Of a DNA stretch of 60,000 bases, positions 57,101-60,000 are shown piece after piece. Each line of letters starts with the position of its first letter. The stretch's first letter is position 1. The position numbers and the translations under genes were made by a program. The stretch is from NCBI GenBank assembly GCA_903813345.2, contig CAIIXF020000001.1, positions 25,907,915-25,967,914 of the forward strand. Direction: 5' to 3'. The notes beneath the pieces are model-generated. The model was not told the DNA's origin. It was given only the letters and a program-made list of their open reading frames with translations, and ran no database searches. The stretch is from Owenia fusiformis. Taxonomy: Eukaryota > Annelida > Polychaeta > Sabellida > Oweniidae.

Positions 57101-59133
57101 TGGCAAAGATATCCAAGAATTGAAGTTATGTATTTCCCATTACAACTCAATCAATTTATGTGAGAGTCCAAATTCATAATCAGGGAAATATAAATGTGAT
57201 GAAACTAGAAAACAACAACTCCACAGAATTGCATATGCACCGAACAAAACATATTTTATTAAATACTACACCCATAATGCGACGCCATATATTAAATTTT
57301 TTCTTGAGCAGAGGTCTTATATTTTTTACGAAAAATGGTGGCCATTTTGAATTGAGTGGCCATATTGAAAATTCTCAAGCAGAGGTTCTACACCCATAAG
57401 GCATAAGCTTACAAAATTTGAACCAAATCCATCAACCAGTTACTGAGTTATCACCAGGACAAATGAACGAACGGACAGACAGACAAACACACAGATGGCT
57501 TCTCTATATCCCTATGAACTTTGTTCAGTGGGATAATAACATTTACCAGTTTTAGAATATCCCCTCGTCCAAGAATAAAATTCAGACACAAGATAAATCA
57601 GAGCGTAATAAACAAAAATGCTACCGTGACAACTAATAAATCAAATTATATTAAACAACAAATGAAAGATGCTACTTAGCAACCAGGGCCTGTAAAGTTG
57701 TGAACAACATACTGTAAATGACACTATGAGGTAATGAAATTGGCTATCTACAATCTAAAATTTGAGACACATCTTTAAATGTGCTAAGCCCTCATTTCAA
57801 TATGTCAAGATGTTCCTTTATGCATATCTCTCATACACAAATGTGTAAAAGTAAAGAAGTTTTCATTAAAGGATGGGCAGACTGTCACTGAAAATTTTCC
57901 CGTTAATTCCCATGAGACACATGCAATAGATATCACAATGTAAGTTCCACTTATTGCCTGTTCCGCTTTTCTGAAAACTCATTAATCAAATGTATTAAAT
58001 CATGCATCTTCAAGATTTTCAAATCTGCTTAATTCTTGAGCATTACCAAGATAAAATCAAATTATACTGAATAATTTTACATCCAAGGGAAGCTTGGTTA
58101 GAGAAGATGCAAGAATTGTCAACAGGAGCTGTTCTCATTTGCATTCAACAGTGATGGAACATCTCTATGGGTTATAATCAAGAAAAAACAGTGTCTTTAA
58201 CTGAACCATCAATTTAGCTATAAATCATCATTCGCAGCTAAACGTTCATCCATATCAATGGCTCACAGTTTTACATGTTATGTCATCTGATATTATGCTT
58301 GGAAGAAGAACAACAGATTTAATAGAGGAACTTCTAAGTTGATATTACGAAATCTATATAACTACCTGTTATACTTTCAAAAGATGATACTTCACTGTTT
58401 GATTTATTATATCACATGAAGGTAAGAAATAATTTCCAGTACATGTATTCCATTTCCTGTACAAAAATACATTAATTCCAAGATTCTGAAGCTCATACAT
58501 TCACTATGGCATATATAATTTATCTAATCATGGATCACAAAAATAACATAACATAACCTAAGAATATCCTGTAAATATTATCATAAGTATTTTCTTAAAA
58601 TCACTGCATTATTCCTGCCAGTTAATTACCATTCCTTGCTCAAATGGAGTGTCAGGCAATCAATTACAATAACAAATGTGAATTAACTGAAGGGAAACAC
58701 CAATAATTGTCTCAGTTAGGACAGCCACTGTATATTGATATTCTACATCATACCTCTAATCTGTTTTAAGTATAACGTGCAACTATTACAGAACAGAGCC
58801 CCAAAAATATGCAAAGGCTTCTACATTCGCTTAAAATTTAAAACTTTTGTGAGAATGTATTCTTTGGCCATAAAAATCTATAATACTATTCATGTTGAGT
58901 TTAGAGTTCAGTTTGAGTAAATAAATCACATTGAGTACATTTTTCCCATTGAGTAGATGTACTTACATATGTTGAGTATTCTTTGACTTCATGTTCATTG
59001 TTATGGTTACCAGAAGTCCGTCCTCGCCAAAAGCAGTCCTGACAGAGGTGGTAGTTATAGCAACGCTGGCATTTGTAGCGGAACCCAAGGAAAGACTCGC
59101 GATGGCAACCTTCACACTGCACTGGGTGAAAAA
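2962..59133 (-). CDS. Dyb: Dystrobrevin (spliced, twelve exons seen, 5' partial)
   Basis: The joined exons encode about 614 residues of dystrobrevin, a cytoplasmic member of the dystrophin-glycoprotein complex that binds dystrophin by coiled coil and recruits syntrophins. In order they are: ZZ finger with all eight metal ligands; a KSPAKQ linker and [15 protein letters not shown] linker that align with vertebrate dystrobrevin; a Thr-Pro repeat cassette; one syntrophin-binding motif ([16 protein letters not shown]); two coiled-coil segments; the block [20 protein letters not shown]; and an acidic tail with SYIRTDDE-type repeats ending in TAG at 2962-2964. Each junction has GT and AG at the boundaries and matching phase. 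The calponin-like EF-hand region must lie right of the window. The first of the two syntrophin motifs of vertebrate dystrobrevins was not found. Being a single invertebrate gene, it cannot be assigned to DTNA or DTNB. Confidence 0.93.
3103..3633 (-). other. Dystrobrevin intron
   Basis: A 531-bp intron with donor AGG|GTAAGTG and acceptor CTTTTCAG. No other feature is visible. Confidence 0.7.
3634..3793 (-). CDS. Dyb: Dystrobrevin acidic repeat exon
   Basis: The exon enters in phase 2 (CA|T, histidine) and leaves in phase 0 at AGG|GTAAGT. It encodes two copies of a short acidic motif, [11 protein letters not shown] and [11 protein letters not shown], and then a Glu/Asp-rich stretch ([15 protein letters not shown]). 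The third copy is in the next exon. The motif resembles a run of acidic, tyrosine-containing sites, but no function can be assigned from sequence. Confidence 0.82.
3794..4088 (-). other. Dystrobrevin intron
   Basis: A 295-bp intron between GTAAGTG and TTTTTTCAG. Nothing else is seen. Confidence 0.7.
4089..4221 (-). CDS. Dyb: Dystrobrevin tail exon (VTEES...WQAEVERRL)
   Basis: The acceptor is TTTTACAG; it enters in phase 1 (G|TT) and leaves in phase 2 (CA|GTAAGTG). It encodes a short amphipathic segment ([14 protein letters not shown]) and then a low-complexity Asn/Gln-rich stretch. The low-complexity part is common in invertebrate tails and is probably disordered. It fits between the acidic exons by phase on both sides. 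Confidence 0.82.
4222..5471 (-). other. Dystrobrevin intron
   Basis: A 1.25-kb AT-rich intron from AATG|GTGAGC to TTTTACAG. I see no convincing gene or recognisable element. Confidence 0.65.
5472..5552 (-). CDS. Dyb: Dystrobrevin acidic exon ([13 protein letters not shown])
   Basis: An 81-bp exon, entering in phase 1 after GTTATTTCAG and leaving in phase 1 at AATG|GTGAGC. It codes for a Glu/Asp-rich segment with few hydrophobic residues ([12 protein letters not shown]). Entry and exit phases are equal, so it could be skipped without a frameshift. Vertebrate dystrobrevins have an acidic region (ETESNVDSE) after the [10 protein letters not shown] block, which this may correspond to. Confidence 0.82.
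5712..5790 (-). mobile_element. A-tailed retroposon (SINE or LINE 3' end) fragment
   Basis: On the - strand a short unique stretch ends in a (AATA)n/A-rich tail (TTTATTTATTTATTTATT on the + strand). This is the usual 3' signature of a non-LTR retroposon. The body is too short to classify and no target-site duplication was read. Confidence 0.4.
6613..6861. mobile_element. MITE with AGGTGTCA ends (hAT-like)
   Basis: A block of about 250 bp, more GC-rich than its flanks, starts AGGTGTCATGGA and ends TCCGTGACACCT, giving inverted termini AGGTGTCAYGGA. The repeated GTTCTGAAC/GTTCCGA words inside are common in hAT-type MITEs. I could not read a clean 8-bp target duplication, so the superfamily is tentative. 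Its right end is 20 bp inside the intron from the donor at 6881. Confidence 0.5.
6882..7143 (-). CDS. Dyb: Dystrobrevin post-coiled-coil conserved exon
   Basis: The exon begins in phase 0 after TTATTTGTAG and ends in phase 1 at TCAG|GTACATG. Its first half is Ser/Pro-rich ([12 protein letters not shown]...). Its second half, [15 protein letters not shown] then [20 protein letters not shown], aligns almost residue for residue with the corresponding block of vertebrate dystrobrevins. That block follows coiled coil 2 and is one of the strongest identifiers of the family here. Confidence 0.93.
7144..7358 (-). other. Dystrobrevin short intron
   Basis: A 215-bp phase-0 intron from CTCAAG|GTAACC to TTTGTAG. 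Confidence 0.7.
7359..7575 (-). CDS. Dyb: Dystrobrevin coiled-coil exon (H1 end and H2)
   Basis: A 217-bp exon entering in phase 2 (AA|A) and leaving in phase 0. It encodes the end of helix 1 ([18 protein letters not shown]), a short break, then [19 protein letters not shown] and [20 protein letters not shown]. These are the hallmark dystrobrevin/dystrophin coiled coils, with heptad leucines, through which dystrobrevin pairs with dystrophin. The match to vertebrate dystrobrevin is very high. Confidence 0.96.
7576..8445 (-). other. Dystrobrevin intron
   Basis: An 870-bp intron from AATAA|GTAAGTG to TTCTACAG. No other feature is seen. Confidence 0.7.
8446..8531 (-). CDS. Dyb: Dystrobrevin coiled-coil exon (start of H1)
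   Basis: An 86-bp exon. The acceptor is GTACTTTCAG; it starts in phase 0 (TCT AGA AGC) and ends in phase 2 at AATAA|GTAAGTG. It encodes [14 protein letters not shown] then [15 protein letters not shown], matching the vertebrate ISFTIDANKQQRQLIAELENKN segment that opens coiled coil 1. Because it starts in phase 0, both the exon at 32704-32806 and the giant exon ending at 18693 can splice to it in frame. Confidence 0.94.
10355..10870. repeat. Degenerate tandem repeat (ACCCATATTTCATAGAG)
   Basis: About half a kilobase of imperfect copies of a short phrase of the form GACCCATATTTCATAGAGA, with variants such as GACCTCTATTTCATAGAA. Spacing is irregular at about 20-40 bp, so it is an old, decayed minisatellite. 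No ORF is kept through it. Confidence 0.75.
11235..11335 (-). mobile_element. tRNA-derived SINE fragment
   Basis: A local GC-rich island whose - strand reads like a tRNA-derived SINE head: a box-A-like GGCTAGGCGATTGGGCGCC, then CGTGGTTGGGAGTTTGAGAC at the box B position. The box B core departs from GGTTCGAATCC, and the sequence does not fold into a clean tRNA by eye. It is therefore called a SINE remnant rather than a tRNA gene. Confidence 0.45.
14962..15238. repeat. 71-bp tandem repeat, four copies
   Basis: Copies of a 71-bp unit containing ACTTCAGATTGGGGATGTCA and AATGCAAAGCTCTATATAA start near 14962, 15033, 15104 and 15178. The CTTCAGA word occurs at 14971, 15042, 15113 and 15187. Copies 2 and 3 are nearly identical; the last is more diverged. 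It lies immediately left of two MITEs. Confidence 0.9.
15256..15431. mobile_element. TA-flanked MITE, internally deleted copy (176 bp)
   Basis: The termini GAGAGGTTTC and GAAACCTCTC are inverted and flanked by TA at 15254-15255 and 15432-15433, the target-site rule of Tc1/mariner-type elements. Its left end matches the right end of the larger MITE at 15817-16388, and vice versa, so this is the same family inserted in the opposite orientation with the middle missing. A 36-bp direct duplication (GTAGTTCAATTAAAATGAG at 15330 and 15366) sits inside. Confidence 0.82.
15817..16388. mobile_element. TA-flanked MITE, longer copy (572 bp)
   Basis: It starts GAGAGGTTTTGCAC and ends GCGAAACCTCTC, with TA at 15815-15816 and 16389-16390. 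Subterminal blocks (GTTATAGCTAAAACGTATCC; the complement of TAATGCATTCACCAGATTTA) recur in the smaller copy at 15256-15431. A 79-codon - strand frame inside shows no transposase signature, so the element is non-autonomous. Confidence 0.82.
17340..17745. repeat. 33-bp-based minisatellite (AGCAAAGATGACATAACCA)
   Basis: More than ten imperfect copies of a unit of about 33 bp built on GCAAAGATGACATAACCAATTG. Because the unit is a multiple of three, frames on both strands stay open ([11 protein letters not shown] on the + strand, [11 protein letters not shown] on the - strand). These frames are by-products of the period. Confidence 0.9.
18693..22466 (-). CDS. Giant single-exon N-terminal coding region (1,258 codons) ending in a splice donor; proposed alternative first coding exon of dystrobrevin
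   Basis: An uninterrupted frame from ATG at 22466 runs 1,258 codons to 18693, where TCTCAAAA|GTAAGA is a good donor in phase 0. Reading on gives only nine more codons before a stop. I recognise no domain. Residues 30-43 are basic ([14 protein letters not shown]). Residues 44-80 form a Trp/Cys/Pro-rich block with [15 protein letters not shown]. Residues about 158-196 hold two related helical repeats ([35 protein letters not shown]). A long Ser/Asn/Thr-rich disordered body follows, and the last 30 residues are Trp-rich and basic ([14 protein letters not shown]). The next - strand exon seen is dystrobrevin's coiled-coil exon at 8446-8531, also phase 0. An in-frame TGA lies 9 bp upstream of the ATG, so it cannot be an ordinary internal exon. 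It could instead be a separate nested gene. Confidence 0.75.
22467..22493 (-). promoter_or_regulatory. Possible 5' UTR stub with splice acceptor and six-codon upstream ORF
   Basis: Upstream of the giant frame the - strand reads a pyrimidine-rich tract and TATTAG|ATG, a plausible acceptor at 22494. Directly after it is a minimal ORF (ATG TCT TCG AAG GAC AAA TGA), whose stop is in frame with the main ATG and separated from it by six bases. If the acceptor is used, a non-coding first exon lies further right; no promoter was identified. Confidence 0.35.
24215..24400. repeat. Dispersed repeat, copy 1 (AAAATGGCCATCTTGT ... GCCTGCCTGCC)
   Basis: This stretch (AATGGCCATCTTGTAAATT, CATGCCCTAAACCTAA, then CACCCACCCAGCC and GCCTGCCTGCC) is recognisably the same as 52066-52215, in the same orientation. 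Both copies are diverged. Nothing identifies the class. Confidence 0.55.
26246..26300. repeat. Short tandem repeat (CAATGGTTGCCAAG)
   Basis: Three adjacent near-copies of a 14-bp word, CAATGGTTGCCAAG, the last one ending GCGAAACATG. Confidence 0.75.
28366..28515. repeat. 25-bp tandem repeat, six copies
   Basis: GACAATGGCGTCACAACTAA recurs with period 25 at 28366, 28391, 28416, 28441, 28466 and 28491. Copies are almost identical, differing mainly at GGCGTC/GGTGTC. The high identity suggests a young, probably length-variable array. Confidence 0.95.
32704..32806 (-). CDS. Dyb: Dystrobrevin syntrophin-binding exon
   Basis: A 103-bp exon from TAATTTCAG to AACACT|GTAAGT, entering in phase 2 and leaving in phase 0. 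It encodes [19 protein letters not shown] then [16 protein letters not shown]. The [16 protein letters not shown] segment matches the second of the two tandem syntrophin-binding motifs of vertebrate dystrobrevins ([16 protein letters not shown]). The opening SPN-R-S-DS also occurs at the start of the cassette exon at 41050-41328. Confidence 0.95.
33290..34282. repeat. 33-bp minisatellite, about 25-30 copies, open in several frames
   Basis: The unit is built on CCAATGGATGCACAATGATA plus TGTGACCCAGTGT, 33 bp. It translates to an 11-residue repeat ([11 protein letters not shown]) on the + strand and [11 protein letters not shown] and others on the - strand. A higher-order duplication is visible: the block starting at 33298 recurs at 33499. 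The array is broken at about 33775-33896 by a retroposon-like insert. Confidence 0.93.
33775..33896 (+). mobile_element. A-tailed retroposon insertion splitting the minisatellite
   Basis: About 120 bp of non-repeat sequence interrupts the 33-bp array and ends in (AATA)n just before the array resumes. The phrase AGGGCTGGTTGTATGATA precedes the tail. An A-rich microsatellite tail at one end is the mark of a SINE or truncated LINE. No clear target-site duplication could be read. Confidence 0.6.
36030..36260. repeat. Degenerate tandem repeat (CATCATTTGAAATATAT)
   Basis: Imperfect copies of ATCATCATTTGAAATATAT and TTTTATCATCACTTGATGTC over about 230 bp, with irregular spacing. Confidence 0.7.
37540..38600. 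repeat. 39-bp minisatellite (GGCTTTAAGACCTAGTAATG) with insertion
   Basis: Copies of a unit of about 39 bp (GCTTTAAGACCTAGTAATGA plus AATAGAAGCACTACATGAG) flank a 446-bp insertion at 37845-38290. Shortened units lacking GCTTT alternate with full ones. The array continues in the same register on both sides of the insertion. Confidence 0.93.
37841..38294. mobile_element. TTAA-flanked MITE (piggyBac-type target) inside the minisatellite
   Basis: The element (37845-38290) has inverted ends GGATGCAGTACC...GGTACTGCATCC and is flanked by TTAA at 37841-37844 and 38291-38294. The array consensus at that point is GGCTTTAAGACC with a single TTAA, so the neighbouring units give the empty site directly. 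TTAA duplication is the rule for piggyBac transposases. No coding frame remains. Confidence 0.9.
41050..41328 (-). CDS. Dyb: Dystrobrevin Thr-Pro repeat exon (probable cassette)
   Basis: A 279-bp exon from AATGCTTTCAG to CTGAG|GTAAGC, phase 2 on both sides, so inclusion or skipping keeps frame. It opens [20 protein letters not shown], resembling the start of the next exon. It then carries five to six copies of an eight-residue unit ([ST]PPGTMTR and TPPSTMNR) and ends in a basic segment (NGEKQKLR). The repeats give a run of Ser/Thr-Pro sites, potential proline-directed kinase targets. It occupies the place of the variable region that holds the first syntrophin motif in vertebrates, but shows no such motif. 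Confidence 0.85.
42000..42220. repeat. Degenerate CTGACCTTGAAC repeat
   Basis: Roughly ten diverged copies of a 20-25 bp unit with the core TGACCTTGAACTACTGTA. Many TGACCTTGA half-sites occur, but their periodicity points to a decayed minisatellite rather than a nuclear-receptor response element. Confidence 0.7.
43135..43645. repeat. Degenerate 38-40 bp tandem repeat (GGTACCATTAGACACTACAT)
   Basis: About twelve diverged copies of TTGGTACCATTAGACACTAC followed by ATAGTACCATG. Early copies (43180-43260) are the best preserved. Confidence 0.85.
43671..45480. mobile_element. Repeat element with internal satellite of about 12 units and a palindromic end
   Basis: It begins AGGCATTAACATGACAAAAT then GTCACCACCTAG. 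It holds about twelve copies of a 115-160 bp unit (AGTCAGATTTGAATTTCTGA, GATGATTTTGAAAA, CAATTTGAAGCAAGTTGAAA and GACCTTGAGAAGGTCA). A GC-rich run of GGACGCCAACCGCC at 45354-45426 follows, and it closes with a hairpin (GTCACCACTTTTGGTGGTGA). The same left end occurs at 59804, 52641 and 2361, so this is an expanded member of a dispersed family. Superfamily is undetermined; the terminal hairpin would fit a Helitron-like or foldback element. Confidence 0.75.
45545..48151 (-). mobile_element. Tc1/mariner-like element with long terminal inverted repeats (outer element)
   Basis: The ends CAGGGTGGGCCAAAA and TTTTGGCCCACCCTG are inverted and flanked by TA at 45543-45544 and 48152-48153. Long arms (45545-45667 plus 46721-47103 against about 47658-48151) pair over about 490 bp. 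The interior, read on the - strand, keeps fragments of a mariner transposase: [12 protein letters not shown], then [16 protein letters not shown], which fits the usual SPDLNP-DY-WG-LE block containing the last catalytic Asp. Frameshifts and stops make it inactive. Its 48151 end is 59 bp inside the intron from the donor at 48210. Confidence 0.85.
45668..46720 (+). mobile_element. Second mariner-like element nested in the left arm of the first
   Basis: The ends CAAGGGGCGATCCATATATT and its inverted copy are flanked by TA at 45666-45667 and 46721-46722. The right arm of the outer element gives the undisturbed sequence (AAAATGATATATAATAGAAC), so the insertion is proved within this window. Arms of about 200 bp enclose a remnant of the transposase N-terminal region ([18 protein letters not shown], like the VxDxPRSGRP linker between the HTH motifs). 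No intact frame remains. Confidence 0.87.
48211..48309 (-). CDS. Dyb: Dystrobrevin Pro/Ser linker exon
   Basis: A 99-bp exon from CTACTTACAG to AGGAG|GTATGT, entering in phase 2 and leaving in phase 2. It completes the conserved HIVPP junction (vertebrate HIVDTWPPRP) and encodes [20 protein letters not shown] then a Ser-rich stretch. Because entry and exit phases are the same, it could be skipped. Confidence 0.88.
48780..49098. repeat. Degenerate minisatellite (TACATGTACAGGAATCTGCT)
   Basis: About ten to twelve copies of a 25-30 bp unit with the core ACATGTACAGGAATCTGCTA, carrying point changes and small indels. Confidence 0.88.
50386..50563. mobile_element. TA-flanked MITE (178 bp), CAGTCAAACCTG ends
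   Basis: Inverted ends CAGTCAAACCTG and CAGGTTTCACTG are flanked by TA at 50384-50385 and 50564-50565. Internal GTGTTCCACTT repeats are typical of this class of Tc1/mariner/pogo-type MITEs. A related right end (CAGGTTCTACTG followed by TA) lies at 35242-35255. Confidence 0.85.
52066..52215. repeat. Dispersed repeat, copy 2
   Basis: This is the second copy of the 24215-24400 repeat, with CAAGATGGCAACCATTTTAT, GCATGCCTAAAACCTAAATA and GTGGTGCCCGCCTGCCCAAC in the same order. Confidence 0.55.
52641..52818. repeat. Short member of the AAGGCATTAA...GTCACCACC family
   Basis: It starts AGGCATTAATATGCAAAATA then TCACCACCTGTCA, passes through a GCC-rich part (CACCATCTGCCAGCCACCAA), and ends TTGGAGACTATAACACTTGT. 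The start and end match the element at 43671-45480, but the internal satellite is missing. Confidence 0.7.
52821..53338. mobile_element. Candidate TTAA-flanked MITE with E-box and CRE words
   Basis: TTAA at 52821-52824 and 53335-53338 flank 510 bp whose ends are imperfect inverted copies (AGGACAACTGAAATAG against AGCAGATATGAAATGG). Inside, ATTGGCCCCCACGTGAT near 52983 is inverted near 53163. CACGTG occurs at least three times and the palindrome TGACGTCA once, near 53111. Inverted structure supports a MITE; end identity is weaker than for the 37.8-kb element. Confidence 0.55.
53518..53580. repeat. 36-bp direct duplication
   Basis: GGACCTTTAATTTGAACTCT followed by ATATAAA occurs at 53518 and again at 53554. 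Confidence 0.9.
54239..54326. repeat. 21-22 bp tandem repeat, four copies
   Basis: Four copies of GAAAGTACTATTCTCTGAAG with small changes. The last two are nearly identical. Confidence 0.9.
55147..56005. mobile_element. 849-bp near-perfect palindrome (foldback element) with 5-bp target duplication
   Basis: The element at 55152-56000 starts CACCCTATGCAGACAGAG and ends with its complement. It is flanked by GAATA at 55147-55151 and 56001-56005. The two arms of about 415 bp pair almost throughout, around a centre near 55576 with a spacer of some 15 bases. Each arm carries the same small open frame (MNCTTIFTI...), one per strand, which reflects the symmetry. It lies 126 bp inside the intron after the exon at 56127-56251. 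Confidence 0.88.
56127..56251 (-). CDS. Dyb: Dystrobrevin KSPAKQ linker exon
   Basis: A 125-bp exon from TTGTTCCAG to CATAGT|GTAAGT, entering in phase 0 and leaving in phase 2. It reads [20 protein letters not shown] and ends [15 protein letters not shown]. Vertebrate dystrobrevin has KSPAKKLTNALSKSLSC and PEKPLNLAHIV at the same place after the ZZ finger. No ATG-initiated frame exists on this strand; it was recognised from the splice sites and family alignment. Confidence 0.92.
56470..56705. repeat. Degenerate repeat (TTTGGCACTATTTATGTCAC)
   Basis: Around ten loose copies of TGGCACTATTTATGTCACT at irregular spacing; strongly decayed. A 121-codon + strand frame here follows the repeat and is not considered a gene. 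Confidence 0.65.
57397..57540. repeat. Transposon-derived fragment with GGACAGACAGAC motif
   Basis: ATAAGCTTACAAAATTTGAA, then AACCAGTTACTGAGTTATC and GAACGGACAGACAGACAAAC, a phrase I associate with dispersed repeats in bivalve and other lophotrochozoan genomes. Class unknown. Confidence 0.4.
58967..59133 (-). CDS. Dyb: Dystrobrevin ZZ zinc-finger exon
   Basis: A 167-bp exon from TGATTTTCAG to ACATAT|GTAAGT, entering in phase 1 and leaving in phase 0. It encodes [37 protein letters not shown] and [15 protein letters not shown]. All eight ZZ ligands are present (CxxC, CxxC, CxxC and HxxxH). In dystrophin-family proteins this domain, with the preceding EF-hand region, forms the cysteine-rich module. 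The [10 protein letters not shown] end matches vertebrate dystrobrevin (HSNQHQMKEY) and separates it from dystrophin. Confidence 0.96.
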
Positions 59134-60000
59134 CTGAAAATCATAAAAATCCTGAATTACATATTGATAACATCAGTAAAACATACGATTTCATAAACTG
59201 ACATCACGGTATTAAATAACTTTAGTAATTAAACCACATGTGCTGAATGACACCTAAGTAAATTCTAATCTTGATATCAATGATGAAGTTTTGAATCCTC
59301 CAAATGCTAAATCAATTCATGGTTCCAGCCAAGTAGACAATGTCAAGCCATTTCCCAATTTTGCTGTCCATATACCTATTTCCTAATACCAGTATTCTTT
59401 TATTTCCTTGAATATCTATCCTTTTACCAATGGTCTGCCAATGTTCAACCCAATATCCAGTCAATATATTATACTACAAGCAGCCGTGCACAGACTTTAA
59501 TTAAAAATAGACTGGAAGTGTGGAATATTGGTACTGGGTGTAAATCAAGTTGAACGTAAGTACATTACAATGCAATTGTGCGTCATATTACAGCACTGAG
59601 GCAATCAGAGTCCATACACAATATAGATGGCAATGCCTACAGGTACATATTAGGTAAAAATCGAGCAATTACTGTACCCTTTTTTGCTTATTGGAATATA
59701 TGTCAATTGGCAAATTTCAAGAAATTTTTCTCAATCTCAGGTCTGTTCATTCTTTTGATCAATAGAAAAAATTGCTGATACATTGGCTTATATCATGAAG
59801 AACAAGGCATTAACATAACAAAATGTCACCACCTAGTTAGTCACAATATTATGAGTTCAATCTTAAGTCAGATTTGAATTTCTGAAAACTCTGTGGATGA
59901 TTTTGAAAAAATGTTCAATTTGGAACAAGTTTCTTTTATGAATGAGAAGGTCATTGAAGGTGAAATCTCAAATCTAAAGTCAGATTTGAACTTCTGAGAA
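59134..60000 (-). other. Dystrobrevin intron upstream of the ZZ exon (partial)
   Basis: No upstream exon (EF-hand region) was recognised before the window ends. The last 200 bases are a truncated copy of the 43.7-kb repeat family. Confidence 0.6.
59804..60000. repeat. Copy of the 43.7-kb element, cut by the window edge
   Basis: It begins AAGGCATTAACATAACAAAA then TGTCACCACCTAGTT and TCACAATATTATGAGTTCAA, identical in order to the left end at 43671. The first satellite unit follows (AGTCAGATTTGAATTTCTGA, GAAGGTCATTGAAGGT) and a second begins just before the window ends. Confidence 0.9.

Larger units (their letters stand above)
56252..58966 (-). other. 2.7-kb dystrobrevin intron
   Basis: The intron runs from ACATAT|GTAAGT to TTGTTCCAG. 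A degenerate repeat lies at about 56.5-56.7 kb and a transposon-like fragment at 57.4-57.54 kb. The rest (57.6-58.9 kb) shows no feature. Confidence 0.65.

Overview
The window is animal nuclear DNA: AT-rich, with small GT-AG exons in multi-kilobase introns, almost no long ORFs and many dispersed and tandem repeats. The frequent TACATGTA-type words and the repeat families suggest a lophotrochozoan, most likely a bivalve mollusc. That placement is an inference; no species-diagnostic gene was seen.

Two protein-coding genes meet tail to tail. On the + strand, positions 326-934 hold the last two exons of a DEAD-box helicase of the DDX24 type (KYPT-SGK motif, lysine-rich tail). On the - strand, nearly all of the rest (59133 down to 2962) is the 3' two-thirds of a dystrobrevin gene, the dystrophin-complex adaptor. 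I found twelve exons with consensus splice sites and mutually consistent phases. In transcription order they are ZZ zinc finger (58967-59133), linker (56127-56251), Pro/Ser linker (48211-48309), Thr-Pro repeat cassette (41050-41328), syntrophin-binding motif (32704-32806), two coiled-coil exons (8446-8531, 7359-7575), a conserved post-coil block (6882-7143), and an acidic/repetitive tail ending at 2962. The EF-hand half lies beyond the right edge.

The most unusual object is a 3.8 kb open reading frame on the - strand (18693-22466) inside the 24 kb intron before the dystrobrevin coiled coil. It starts with ATG, has an in-frame stop just upstream, and ends in a phase-0 splice donor. The next dystrobrevin exon opens in phase 0. 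This suggests an alternative-promoter isoform that would put about 1,258 largely disordered, undescribed residues in front of the dystrophin-binding coiled coil, without the EF-hand and ZZ regions. A separate nested gene is the main alternative.

The introns are full of repeats. There are tandem arrays at 10.4, 15.0, 17.4, 28.4, 33.3-34.3, 37.5-38.6, 43.1-45.4 and 48.8 kb. Several insertions have readable target-site duplications: two TA-flanked MITEs of one family (15.3 and 15.8-16.4 kb), a TTAA-flanked element inserted in a minisatellite (37.8-38.3 kb), a mariner-like element nested in the terminal repeat of another (45.5-48.2 kb), a small TA-flanked MITE (50.4 kb), and an 849-bp near-perfect palindrome (55.15-56.0 kb). 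Three insertions sit 20-126 bp inside the 5' ends of dystrobrevin introns. No rRNA, functional tRNA or CRISPR array was seen.
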